From JAVJRN01 sp040218415 (lineage in GTDB: Bacteria > Bacteroidota > Bacteroidia > Cytophagales > Cyclobacteriaceae): a DNA stretch of 64,000 nt. Positions 17,802-26,740 of this stretch are shown one piece after another (position 1 is the stretch's first letter; each line of letters begins with the position of its first letter). The position numbers and the translations under genes are program-made. The DNA lies in the NCBI GenBank assembly GCA_040218415.1, contig JAVJRN010000029.1:186001-250000 (forward strand), read 5' to 3'. The notes under the pieces are model-generated. The model did not search any database and was not told the DNA's origin. It saw only the letters and a program-made list of their open reading frames with translations.

Positions 17802-17831
17802 TCGCCTTAATCCATGAAGAATTTAAGGCGA
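17802..17831. promoter_or_regulatory. Palindrome upstream of the sigma unit, candidate operator
   Basis: TCGCCTTAA and TTAAGGCGA form perfect 9-bp arms around a 12-base spacer. It lies in the 373-bp divergent gap (17705-18077) between the sigma gene and the sugar dehydrogenase gene, which otherwise shows nothing clear. There is no T-run on either side, so an operator is likelier than a terminator. Confidence 0.45.
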
Positions 17832-18077
17832 GTAGTAAAGCTCCCAAAAACACAACTCATTGATTAACTGGTAATTGCTTTATAATTCTTGAGGTTTTCA
17901 ACCTAATTTGATGAATCAAAAGTGTTGAAATCGCCCTATTGATATTCTATAAATTTAATCTCTGAGAGGTAAGAAATGATATTTTTATACTTCAATTGAG
18001 CTATCAGAAATCAACAAATATTAAAAACCATGAACTCTCCATTCGTAAATGAGTTATTGAATAAATATAAAAATACC

Positions 18078-19184
18078 ATGCGCAAATCCTTATTGATAGT
18101 CCCTTTTTGGTTACTTATAATAAACCTCTCCCATGCTCAAAACAAACTGAATCTTGACTATGAGCAAGTCATCTCCACCATTCAAACGCCTTGGGGGATA
18201 GATTGGCTGCCAGATGGTAAAATGCTGATTACCGATAGAAGCGGCAAACTGTATTCATGGGCCAATGGTGATTTGGAGGAAATAACAGGAGGTCCTGAAG
18301 TAGTAGCGGAGGGACAAGGTGGCTTGCTAGACATTAAAGTACACCCAAAGTATGAAGAAAATGGATGGATTTACTTTTCCTTTTCCAAAGCAATGGGAAC
18401 AAACAACAAGGGAAAAGAATTGGCTACCACAGCCATCGTAAGAGCTAAACTCCAAGGCAATAAGCTGGTGCAACTGGCAGAAGTGTTCAAGGCCGAGCCT
18501 GCCTTTGAAACCAGACGTCATTATGGATCGAGAATGGTTTTTGATAATGAAGGATATTTGTACTTTTCTGTTGGGGACAGAGGAATGCGAGATATCAACC
18601 CGCAATCATTGAACAACCATTGCGGTAAAATTCATAGAATCAACGACGATGGCAGTATTCCAGATGACAATCCTTTTATAAAAAACCCAGTCGCCATGCC
18701 ATCGATCTATTCTTTTGGCCATAGAAATCCACAAGGCTTGGTTTACAACCAAAACACCAACACACTTTGGGAGCATGAGCACGGACCAAAAGGTGGCGAT
18801 GAAGTAAATATCATCCAAAAAGGAAAAAATTATGGTTGGCCAGTCATCAGCTATGGCATCAACTATAATGGAACGGAATTCACCGACATCACCAAAAAAG
18901 AAGGCATGGAACAGCCAGAAATATTTTGGGTGCCTTCAATAGCTCCGAGTGGTATGGATTTCGTTACCTCAAATAAATATCCTGGATTGCAGGGCGATCT
19001 ACTCGTCGGTTCGCTTTCTTTCCAATACTTACACAGATGTAAAGTTGAGGGTGGCAAGATTACAGATCAAGAAGAATATTTTAAAGGTATTGGCCGAGTA
19101 AGAGTCATAAAACAAGCACCAGACGGATTCATTTACTTTGGTGTGGAGGGTAAAGGAATTATGAAATTAATCAGCAAAGATTAA
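18078..19184 (+). CDS. PQQ-dependent sugar dehydrogenase (YliI/Asd-like)
   Basis: A 368-residue secreted enzyme from the ATG at 18078, which gives a clean signal peptide (MRKSLLIVPFWLLIINLSHAQ). The six-bladed propeller of the soluble glucose/aldose dehydrogenase family is recognisable: TPWGIDWLPDGKMLITDR, EGQGGLLDIKVHP, SRMVFDNEGYLYFSVGDRG, SFGHRNPQGLVYN, LWEHEHGPKGGDEVN and the end RVRVIKQAPDGFIYFG. These proteins oxidise aldose sugars in the periplasm with PQQ; substrate is not predictable. It appears monocistronic. No PQQ synthesis genes are in the window. Confidence 0.88.
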   Translation: MRKSLLIVPFWLLIINLSHAQNKLNLDYEQVISTIQTPWGIDWLPDGKMLITDRSGKLYSWANGDLEEITGGPEVVAEGQGGLLDIKVHPKYEENGWIYFSFSKAMGTNNKGKELATTAIVRAKLQGNKLVQLAEVFKAEPAFETRRHYGSRMVFDNEGYLYFSVGDRGMRDINPQSLNNHCGKIHRINDDGSIPDDNPFIKNPVAMPSIYSFGHRNPQGLVYNQNTNTLWEHEHGPKGGDEVNIIQKGKNYGWPVISYGINYNGTEFTDITKKEGMEQPEIFWVPSIAPSGMDFVTSNKYPGLQGDLLVGSLSFQYLHRCKVEGGKITDQEEYFKGIGRVRVIKQAPDGFIYFGVEGKGIMKLISKD

Positions 19185-19277
19185 ACCTTCTGAAATATCC
19201 GAAAGTGATCTTTGTTACATCTCAGTCAAATTCCATCATTTTGGCTGCACCACTCAAATAAAACTGACTAATCCATT

Positions 19278-19625
19278 GTGAAAAAAGTATACCACTTATC
19301 TACTTGCAACACCTGCAAAAGAATCATTCAAGAACTTGGCATAGGTGATGAGTTCGAATATCAAGATATAAAGACGGTAAAAATCACCTCTGAACAACTA
19401 GATCAAATGAAAGCGCTTGCTGGAAGTTATGAGGCATTGTTTTCCAGAGTGGCGATGAAGTACAGAAGCATGGGCTTAAATGAAATGACCCTAACAGAGC
19501 CTGACTATAAGCAATACATTTTGGAAGAGTACACTTTTTTGAAACGACCCGTTTTCATCATCAATGACCATATTTTCATTGGGAATTCTAAGAAGAATAT
19601 AGCGGCTATTGCAGAGGCGCTATAA
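19278..19625 (+). CDS. ArsC/Spx-family protein (arsenate reductase-like)
   Basis: A 115-residue thioredoxin-fold protein with a GTG start. The N-terminal YHLSTCNTCKR gives a CxxC pair (Cys10 and Cys13), and the C-terminal half ends in FLKRPVFIINDHIFIG, the cis-Pro and strand motif of the ArsC family. CxxC rather than a single CxxS points to the Spx/MgsR or YffB-like branch more than a classic arsenate reductase. No arsenic resistance genes lie near. It follows the sugar dehydrogenase by 93 bp and has its own strong terminator. Confidence 0.8.
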   Translation: MKKVYHLSTCNTCKRIIQELGIGDEFEYQDIKTVKITSEQLDQMKALAGSYEALFSRVAMKYRSMGLNEMTLTEPDYKQYILEEYTFLKRPVFIINDHIFIGNSKKNIAAIAEAL

Positions 19626-19628
19626 AGA

Positions 19629-19664
19629 AAAAAGCGCCTTTTACTGATAAAAGGCGCTTTTTTT
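19629..19664 (+). terminator. Rho-independent terminator
   Basis: An AAAGCGCCTTTT / AAAAGGCGCTTT stem with a short loop and a run of T residues, immediately after the ArsC-like stop. Also usable on the minus strand for the ABC permease gene that converges on it. Confidence 0.85.
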
Positions 19665-19699
19665 AAACTTTATGCTATACGATTATGCGTTCGACCAAT

Positions 19700-21022
19700 C
19701 TAGTTTTTCATCATGAACCATTTGGCTAAAGTCTTATAGTCCACTTTCGTTCCATGCATCAAGATGCCTATTCGATAGATTCTTGAGGCAACCCAGATTG
19801 TAAAAATGAAACCGGCAATCATTAATACCATCGACAACACCAATTCCCATCCTGGAACGCCAAATGGCACACGCATCATCATGACTACAGGTGCCGTAAA
19901 TGGAATCATCGACAGCCAAAATGCCAAAGTTCCATTAGGATCATTGAGAATTGCACTTAAAGATATTATGGATATAATCAGTGGTATGGTGACTGGCAAC
20001 ATAAACTGCTGAGCATCAGCATCACTATCTACTGCCGAACCTATAGCCGCGAACAACGCACCGTACAACAAATAACCTGATAAAAAGAAAAACAAAAAGC
20101 TAACAACGACTAGCGGGATATCAATGCTTTCCAGCGCTTTGGTAGCTTTCGACATCACATCCTGCTCTATTTCAGCCATGGTTTCATCCTGAGGCACATT
20201 CATGCTTTCCAGTTGCTCTTTTTGTTGTGTTTTTATATCCGCTGAAGGACTTCCAAAAACGGCTCCTAGCGCAGCAACCACGCCAAATGAAAGAATGATC
20301 CATAATAAAAACTGAGTCAGTCCTACTCCTGCTATACCAATAACTTTGCCCATCATCAATTGAAATGGTCTCACTGAGGAAATCACCACTTCAATTATTC
20401 TGCTCGTTTTCTCTTCAATCACGCCTCGCATACATTGTGCACCGTATACGAATATGAAAATATAGATCATGAATGACGAGATATAACCAATAGCCGAGGC
20501 GCCAATAGAGCTACTCTGCTTTTCACCGTCGCTCGAAAGGTTGATCGTATTAATGTCGATTTTCACTTTGAGGTTATCCAGCACCTCACGATCTATTCCA
20601 GACTGTTTCAGCTTGATGTTTTCAATCTCGCCTTCGATTTTATCTCGCAAATTTCCCATCATGCTCAATGATGGATTAGACGATCCGTAAAAACTTACGC
20701 CTTGAGGATCTTGTGTATCTAAGTCAGGAATATAAAGCAGCCCGTCAAAAGACTCGTTTTTTATCAATTCTTTACCTGTATCTTGGTCAACATCCAAAAA
20801 TTCAAATTTGGTATCCTCATTATTTACAAATGCTTCTGCAAACTTTCCGCTCTCATCTATAATGGCAATAGACTTGGTGTCACCGCCAGTTGTAGCCAAG
20901 TAAGTCGGTAAAAAAATCATCGCTGCAAATAAGAATGGACCAATCAAGGTCATAATGACAAACGACTTTTTTTGTACGCGCGACAGATATTCTCTAGATA
21001 TAATTAGTCCTATTTTATCCAT
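19700..21022 (-). CDS. ABC transporter permease (NatB-type, ABC-2 family)
   Basis: A 440-residue inner-membrane protein. One membrane helix near 20-42 is followed by a large extracytoplasmic domain (about 45-175), then five or six helices (from about 178 to 420) with long cytosolic linkers. The RGVIEEKTSRIIEVVISSVRP stretch is the coupling-helix hallmark of NatB/ABC-2 permeases. It works with the ATPase encoded just upstream; the pair resembles NatAB exporters, but the transported substrate is unknown. Its ATG overlaps the ATPase gene by 8 bp. Confidence 0.9.
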   Translation of the reverse strand: MDKIGLIISREYLSRVQKKSFVIMTLIGPFLFAAMIFLPTYLATTGGDTKSIAIIDESGKFAEAFVNNEDTKFEFLDVDQDTGKELIKNESFDGLLYIPDLDTQDPQGVSFYGSSNPSLSMMGNLRDKIEGEIENIKLKQSGIDREVLDNLKVKIDINTINLSSDGEKQSSSIGASAIGYISSFMIYIFIFVYGAQCMRGVIEEKTSRIIEVVISSVRPFQLMMGKVIGIAGVGLTQFLLWIILSFGVVAALGAVFGSPSADIKTQQKEQLESMNVPQDETMAEIEQDVMSKATKALESIDIPLVVVSFLFFFLSGYLLYGALFAAIGSAVDSDADAQQFMLPVTIPLIISIISLSAILNDPNGTLAFWLSMIPFTAPVVMMMRVPFGVPGWELVLSMVLMIAGFIFTIWVASRIYRIGILMHGTKVDYKTLAKWFMMKN

Positions 21023-21926
21023 TATTTTGATTGGTTACGTTGGAAATGAAAATGTCATTGACGGATGGAATGTGCTCCATAAATCCGTGAATTTCCACTT
21101 TGCCTAGAAGTTCTTTAAGTAAATTATTTGGCCCACCATCAGTATAGTCTTTCACCATTGTTTCGGTAAGTCCTGTCTCGGTAGTTTTTTGACTTATTAT
21201 TTCATAGTAGGCAGCAGGATCAAGCTGGCCTTCATGAGTAACTAAAAATGTACCGTCTTTGTGCTCCTCTTTGATTTGAAGTTTTGGACCGTCAAGTACT
21301 TTTTTACTCTTATTTATCAAGGCTATATGATCGCAAAGCTCTTCTACTGATTCCATTCGGTGTGTAGAAAATATGACGGTAGTACCTTCTTCTCTCAATC
21401 GCAAAATTTCATCTTTTATCAAATCTGCATTGACTGGATCAAAGCCTGAGAAAGGTTCATCGAGAATGATTAACTCCGGCTGGTGCACCACAGTAGCAAT
21501 GAATTGTACTTTTTGTGCCATCCCTTTACTCAAGTCTTCCACTTTCTTATCACTCCACAGCGTTAAGTCGAGTCTCTCCAGCCAAGGTTTAATTCTTGCC
21601 TTCGCTTCAGATTTACTCAACCCTTTCAACTGCGCCAGATAGATAAGCTGCTCTCCGACCTTCATCTTTTTGTATAGCCCACGCTCCTCAGGGAGGTAGC
21701 CTATTTTTCGAACCAACTCGGTTGTCATCTGGCTTCCACCCAATGAAACAATACCCTTATCAGGCTCAATGATCTGTGTGATTATTCTGATTAAAGTGGT
21801 TTTACCGGCTCCATTTGGACCCAGAAGTCCAAAAATGCTACCTTTCGGTATACTCAGACTTACGTCTGTCAATGCCTGGTGCTCAGCATAGGCCTTGCTG
21901 ATGTTTTCAACTTTTAGAAGTTCCAA
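21015..21926 (-). CDS. ABC transporter ATP-binding protein (NatA-type)
   Basis: A 303-residue ATPase starting at a TTG (no in-frame ATG lies upstream). Walker A GPNGAGKTT, a Q-loop region (GYLPEERGLYKKM), signature LSKGMAQKV, Walker B LIILDEPFSGFDP and the switch His in FSTHRM are intact. The LPEERGLY form of the Q loop is typical of NatA-type exporters. A C-terminal extension of about 80 residues follows the nucleotide-binding domain. It energises the permease whose gene overlaps its 3' end. Confidence 0.93.
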   Translation of the reverse strand: MELLKVENISKAYAEHQALTDVSLSIPKGSIFGLLGPNGAGKTTLIRIITQIIEPDKGIVSLGGSQMTTELVRKIGYLPEERGLYKKMKVGEQLIYLAQLKGLSKSEAKARIKPWLERLDLTLWSDKKVEDLSKGMAQKVQFIATVVHQPELIILDEPFSGFDPVNADLIKDEILRLREEGTTVIFSTHRMESVEELCDHIALINKSKKVLDGPKLQIKEEHKDGTFLVTHEGQLDPAAYYEIISQKTTETGLTETMVKDYTDGGPNNLLKELLGKVEIHGFMEHIPSVNDIFISNVTNQNNG

Positions 21927-22106
21927 GGTGTTATTCGTTTGATTATGGTTCGTTAGTGTTTTACTCTGTGAATTTATTACAGGTTTTGAGATATTTTGTT
22001 AAAATCTTCTGCTAATGTGAATTCTAGGGTAATTTCGGGGGATTAAATAGGGTTCAATCTGTGTTGGCAGTGGCTATTCCTTTTATTGATCATCAAATAA
22101 CCAAAA

Positions 22107-22844
22107 GTGCGAAGAGCGTATAGCATATATGTTGCATTCATATTCTTATTACTTGCACTCCTCGTGGTGCCTAGTATTTTAATTTTGTACTACTTAGGTT
22201 CAAAGCGGATGGCATTGGGTATTCATCCGTATTGGGCGAAAACTTTCTTTTTTTTAATATTCATTCCTGTAGAAATCGAGTATCAGTTTAAACCAGACAA
22301 AAACGGTAGATACATATTTTGCTCCAATCATTTTTCTTTTATTGATATTCCTGTGATGGCTTTTTTGCCCAATGCGTTTAAATACATTGGCAAAAGTTCG
22401 ATCACCAAGGTTCCGCTTTTTGGCTATATGTTTAAAAAAATACACATTGCTGTCAATCGCTCCGACCCAAAAAGTAGACTCGCAAGTATCAAGGCGTCCA
22501 AAAAAGCATTGAATGACGGCTTTAGTCTGGCTTTTTTTCCTGAAGGTGGCATCATCACCAAAGATCCACCAAATATGGTCAGGTTCAAAGACGGTGCATT
22601 TCGACTTTCGCTGGATCATCAAGTGCCCATTGTACCGGTGACTTTACCTTTTGATCACGAAATTCTGCCAGACGATAATAAATTTCTTTTTCGAAGAAGG
22701 AAATGTAAAATAATCGTTCATAAGCCCATTTTTCCTGGGGAAAATGATTTTGAAGAATTGGCAAGTCTTAAAAACCATACTTTTGAAATCATCGATACAG
22801 AACTCAAAAAGCACTTTACTTATGTAGACAAAGGCAATCAGTGA
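22107..22844 (+). CDS. 1-acyl-sn-glycerol-3-phosphate acyltransferase (PlsC family)
   Basis: A 245-residue membrane-bound acyltransferase with a GTG start. A long N-terminal hydrophobic segment (about 8-32) anchors it; the catalytic motif I NHFSFID has the His-x4-Asp pair, followed by the GKSSITKVPLFGYMF block and motif III FFPEGGI. It transfers an acyl chain to lysophosphatidic acid to make phosphatidic acid for membrane lipids. It stands before gatC with a 126-bp gap. A related lipid acyltransferase role cannot be excluded. Confidence 0.88.
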   Translation: MRRAYSIYVAFIFLLLALLVVPSILILYYLGSKRMALGIHPYWAKTFFFLIFIPVEIEYQFKPDKNGRYIFCSNHFSFIDIPVMAFLPNAFKYIGKSSITKVPLFGYMFKKIHIAVNRSDPKSRLASIKASKKALNDGFSLAFFPEGGIITKDPPNMVRFKDGAFRLSLDHQVPIVPVTLPFDHEILPDDNKFLFRRRKCKIIVHKPIFPGENDFEELASLKNHTFEIIDTELKKHFTYVDKGNQ

Positions 22845-22970
22845 ATGCTATAGGCACATTAACGACTATTCACTTCTCAGTTTACTCAAGACCTTGCTAT
22901 CAACCGATTCCTTTATAAGAAGTATCACCAATCAGCGCATCGTAATTGATTAAATTTCTAACTTGCAACT

Positions 22971-23258
22971 ATGCAAATCGATCAGCCGACATTAGAAAAA
23001 ATAGCCCATTTAGCTCGCTTGGATATTACTGAGCTAGACCAAGCTTCTCTCAAAAAAGATATTGCTGAGGTATTGACCTGGGTAGAGCAACTGGGTGAAT
23101 TAGATACAGAAGGCATAGAGCCATTAATAAATATGTCATTTGAAATCAACTCCTTTAGAGAAGATATTCCAGCCAATTCTATCACCCACGAAGAAGCGTT
23201 GAAAAATGCACCGAAGAAAGACGACAATTATTTCTTAGTGCCTAAAGTGATGAAATAA
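22971..23258 (+). CDS. gatC: Asp-tRNA(Asn)/Glu-tRNA(Gln) amidotransferase subunit C
   Basis: A 95-residue protein with the classical GatC order: KIAHLARLDI at the N-terminus, VLTWVEQLGELDTEGIEPLINM in the middle, and FREDIP and a terminal DDNYFLVPKVMK. GatC wraps around GatA and holds the GatCAB complex that amidates mischarged tRNA. gatA and gatB are not in this window. The stop overlaps the next ATG as TAATG, linking an essential translation gene to the large membrane TPR protein. Confidence 0.95.
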   Translation: MQIDQPTLEKIAHLARLDITELDQASLKKDIAEVLTWVEQLGELDTEGIEPLINMSFEINSFREDIPANSITHEEALKNAPKKDDNYFLVPKVMK

Positions 23259-26032
23259 TGCAGTCTAGGTTTTTATCTATTAAAAATATCCTTGGGGTAT
23301 TATTTGTAGCCTGTTTGTGTGTCATGCTTGTTTTGGCTTTTCAGAAATACGACAACAGCATCAAATGGAAAGTGACCAGTCAGGCAGAAACAGAAGAAAT
23401 TCCGGGGTTTAGTTTCTCAAAAGGCCCGTTCGAGTTTAGCATACCTGGTCACAAGATATCGATTGTAGAATCCTTTGCAGCAGGCCCAATCGAACGCACT
23501 TTTGACACAGAGCGCGCCTTGCTCATTTTAGCTTTTATCGGTCTGGCTTTATTATTGGCGGTAGCCACTTATCTCAATGGTTTCTGGTATTACCTTATCC
23601 TTGGACTTTACATTTTTTTCTTCATCAGTCTCGACTTAGGTGCGGTACAATTTTTAGGATTTTCTACCTTTTCTAAATGGGGAGTAGCTATCGTAGTAGC
23701 GGCATTTATCGGCCCAGCTTTTCTTTTCAACTCCTACTTTAAGCATACTGCTTTGGGCTGGCGAGCCATTAGCTTTATTATCATCGGACTCATCTTGGCT
23801 TACTTCTCCAAGGTCAATACTATTTTACTTCAAGAACAGCTTGCCATTGGGGCATATATAGGATTTGCCATAGTCACGGTCATTTTTCTAGTGTTCATCG
23901 CTGAGGAAAACATTTTTGGGATTTTATATTTGATTACCAAAGCCAAAGGAGGTAGAAACAACGAAAAGCATTTTACCGCTTTTACCCTCGTATATTTAGG
24001 AGTTGTTGGCTTAGCCTACGCTCGAAAAGCAGGTTGGATCGATGCAGATATTCAGTTTTTTGACCCGTTCGTATTATTAGCCATCAGCAGTTTGGTATCT
24101 CTTTGGTCGATCAGTCATAAGGCTGAATTATATGTAAATATAATGTCCAAAGAGCACGCTCAGCTATTTATCATGAGTCTTGGGATTATTAGTTTTAGCT
24201 TTTTGGGCTATAACTTTTTTCGTGGAAACGATGCGTACTTCGAAAGCTTTCATTACCTCATTATCTACATGCATCTTGGTTTTGGTGTTATGTTTTTCCT
24301 CTACATCATCTCCAATTTTATCAATCCTCTGATTGAAGGATTTCAGATATACAGAATTGCCTATAAATCAAGAAACTTACCTTATTCCACTACTCGAATA
24401 GGTGGTATGGTTGCTATTTTGGCTTTTTTCTTTTTATCAGACAAAGAACCTCTAAACCTACTCAGAGGCGGAAAGTACAACCTTATGGGTGCCAAAAGTG
24501 AAGTCTCCAATGAGCCTAAACTTGCCACAGAGTATTACCGAAATGGAAGGGTATTTGCCTATGACAATCACTTTTCTAATTATGCACTTGGATATCAAGA
24601 CCTTCAAAAATCTAAGTATAGTGAAGCAAACAAAAGGTTTGGACGGGCGGCATTAAGGTTTCCTTCTGCGCAAAGTTTTGTCAACGAGTCGGGCACTTAT
24701 AGCTTAATGGGAGAAACAACTCCTTCATTGATCACGCTGAAAAAGGGGCTTGTCGAATTTCCAAATGAAACACATCTACTCAACAACTTGGGCTTGACCT
24801 ATCTCGATTTGAATGAAGCAGATTCTGCTCGGAAATATTTTGGAAAAGCAAAATCCACAAGCATGCTCACAGATGCTAATAAAGTAAATTATTGGCGATC
24901 AGTGAACTCGAATTCGATTGATCAAAATACAGCAAAAGAAAGTTTTGAATCAGGAAATACGGCTGTTAAAGCCAATGTATTGGCCAAACTCTTAGAAACA
25001 GGAGATACGAGCTTTGGATTAAAGTTTAAAGCTCCTGACATTTCTTTTGCCATGCATGAGTTGGCCTATCTCAATAACGCGGCTTTTTATTTCGAAGAGG
25101 ATACGATTACCGCGCTTTTGAAATCGGCGTTAAATAAACCACTCGATATAAATCTGTATGAGACGGTAAGTCACGACTTGGCTATTTTAGAAATTAAAAG
25201 AGGGAATATCATCGGCGCGATGCATCAACTTGACATTCTACAGGCTCAAGCGAATAATGCACAAAAAGCTGATATTTATAATGAATTAGGGTTGATTGCC
25301 CTTAGCCAGTACGCACCAAAGCTTGCAGATAGCTTTTTTCTAACGGCAATAAGTTACGATAGCAAACCTGCTCGGTTTAACCGAATCATTGCCGCGCTGG
25401 AACAATCAAAGTGGGAGGAAGCCGAAACACAAACAAAGGAACTGCAGCAAGAGGACAGCAGCTTGACTGGTTTTTATAATGATTTAATGCAGTTAAATGG
25501 AGGAATGACAAATACGTCCAGCGTATTAAATGTTTATTATAATTATAAAAAATTAACTATTGACCAGCTCCAAAGCTTGGTTGAAAGTATGGATAAGAAA
25601 TTTGCCAAGTCACTATTTGATAAAATATTTAGGGACTCCTTTTTCACCAATCAAGCCACTTTAAATAATTACATGAAAGTGTTCGAGCAGAAGATTGATC
25701 TCAAAGAGTATAAAAAAATACTTGCCGGCCAAATCGATCAGTCCGAAGCGCAAAAAGGACTGAAAAACCCACTGAACGCCCCATTATTTTTAGCCAGCTT
25801 GAAGAAATTCGAAGATAAAGAATTCGTTTACAATAAATTATCTGAAGCTATTGACCTTAACCCTTACAGTGTGCCAATGATACAGACTTACACGATGAGT
25901 GCTTTGGATATTGGACTCAAGAATTACGCTCGTAATGGATTTGAAAAACTTAAAGAATTGATGGAGCCTGAAAGCTTCCTGATTTTTGAAAAAGCTTACG
26001 AATTAAAGATCGAGGAGCTAAATACTTGGTAA
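23258..26032 (+). CDS. Large polytopic membrane protein with TPR region
   Basis: A 924-residue protein not assigned to a named family. After an N-terminal helix (about 10-28) comes an extracytoplasmic loop, then around ten membrane helices between about 85 and 400. The C-terminal 500 residues are helical with tetratricopeptide-like repeats (GYQDLQKSKYSEANKRFGRAALRFPSA; LNNLGLTYLDLNEADSARKYFGKA). A polytopic half plus long TPR tail suggests a scaffold for assembly of envelope proteins or lipids, but this is inference. It is translationally coupled to gatC and ends one base before the convergent BLUF gene. Confidence 0.7.
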   Translation: MQSRFLSIKNILGVLFVACLCVMLVLAFQKYDNSIKWKVTSQAETEEIPGFSFSKGPFEFSIPGHKISIVESFAAGPIERTFDTERALLILAFIGLALLLAVATYLNGFWYYLILGLYIFFFISLDLGAVQFLGFSTFSKWGVAIVVAAFIGPAFLFNSYFKHTALGWRAISFIIIGLILAYFSKVNTILLQEQLAIGAYIGFAIVTVIFLVFIAEENIFGILYLITKAKGGRNNEKHFTAFTLVYLGVVGLAYARKAGWIDADIQFFDPFVLLAISSLVSLWSISHKAELYVNIMSKEHAQLFIMSLGIISFSFLGYNFFRGNDAYFESFHYLIIYMHLGFGVMFFLYIISNFINPLIEGFQIYRIAYKSRNLPYSTTRIGGMVAILAFFFLSDKEPLNLLRGGKYNLMGAKSEVSNEPKLATEYYRNGRVFAYDNHFSNYALGYQDLQKSKYSEANKRFGRAALRFPSAQSFVNESGTYSLMGETTPSLITLKKGLVEFPNETHLLNNLGLTYLDLNEADSARKYFGKAKSTSMLTDANKVNYWRSVNSNSIDQNTAKESFESGNTAVKANVLAKLLETGDTSFGLKFKAPDISFAMHELAYLNNAAFYFEEDTITALLKSALNKPLDINLYETVSHDLAILEIKRGNIIGAMHQLDILQAQANNAQKADIYNELGLIALSQYAPKLADSFFLTAISYDSKPARFNRIIAALEQSKWEEAETQTKELQQEDSSLTGFYNDLMQLNGGMTNTSSVLNVYYNYKKLTIDQLQSLVESMDKKFAKSLFDKIFRDSFFTNQATLNNYMKVFEQKIDLKEYKKILAGQIDQSEAQKGLKNPLNAPLFLASLKKFEDKEFVYNKLSEAIDLNPYSVPMIQTYTMSALDIGLKNYARNGFEKLKELMEPESFLIFEKAYELKIEELNTW

Positions 26033-26458
26033 TTAATTGATTTCAAAAAACAGCTTAAGCAATTTGGCGTCATCATTCGTCATCGGCTCACCATAGAGTA
26101 TATTTTCGAATTGCATCAATTCCTTACCAGTAACCTTACTATTGAATTCCAATAAATCAGTGTTTACATCCTTATAACCCATATTCCAGCTTGGAAATAT
26201 ACGCTCCTCTATGGGCTCATATTTCCGCAAACTTACTCCGGCGTGTCTTTTGTCTTCTTTTATTTTATTGTACAGGTTTAAAACAAAAGTTTTGTCACCT
26301 TCGAGATATTGAATAAACCTCTTTTTTGAGTGAAGTAAAATTCCAGTCAGCAATTTTGATGGGTTATTCCTTTCACAACTAATCAAAATGTTGTCAATTT
26401 CCTCGTCAGTGCAATAGGGTGTTCTAAAACTGGTATAAATAAGTCTGTGTAATTCCAT
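26033..26458 (-). CDS. BLUF-domain blue-light photoreceptor
   Basis: A 141-residue protein consisting of little more than one BLUF domain, which binds FAD and senses blue light. The start at 26458 is supported by an AAGGAG ribosome site a few bases upstream. Photocycle residues are in place: Tyr8 (RLIYTS), Asn31/Asn32 (ERNNPSKLLTGILL), Gln50 (RFIQYLEG) and Trp91 (FPSWNMGY). There is no attached output domain, so it must act by protein contact. It converges tail-to-tail with the TPR protein gene. Confidence 0.92.
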   Translation of the reverse strand: MELHRLIYTSFRTPYCTDEEIDNILISCERNNPSKLLTGILLHSKKRFIQYLEGDKTFVLNLYNKIKEDKRHAGVSLRKYEPIEERIFPSWNMGYKDVNTDLLEFNSKVTGKELMQFENILYGEPMTNDDAKLLKLFFEIN

Positions 26459-26693
26459 CGCTCCTTTTTGATTGGTCAAAACAACATATAAAATCTTATT
26501 AAACAGCCTAGGAAATCACTCATAATCCGTAGGTAATTCATTTAGCAAAGAAACAAAATAATTTGATTTCACTCATAAATCTTATAGAATGCCTCCTTTT
26601 CTGATCTCCGATTTACTCCTAGTATATTTTAATGTAATCTAACTTCCATGTCATTAGAAAAAAGATCCTTAAAATTTCATGATTAAATTGAGA

Positions 26694-26719
26694 AAAGCCA
26701 GATTGTTACCTCCGGCTTT
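26694..26719 (-). terminator. Weak hairpin terminator after the dienelactone-hydrolase-like gene
   Basis: AAAGCCAGA and TCCGGCTTT form a 9-bp stem with one G-T pair. On the minus strand it lies about 20 bp after the stop at 26741 and is followed by only four T residues. Confidence 0.45.
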
Positions 26720-26740
26720 CGACAAAAAAAGATAAAGCGG

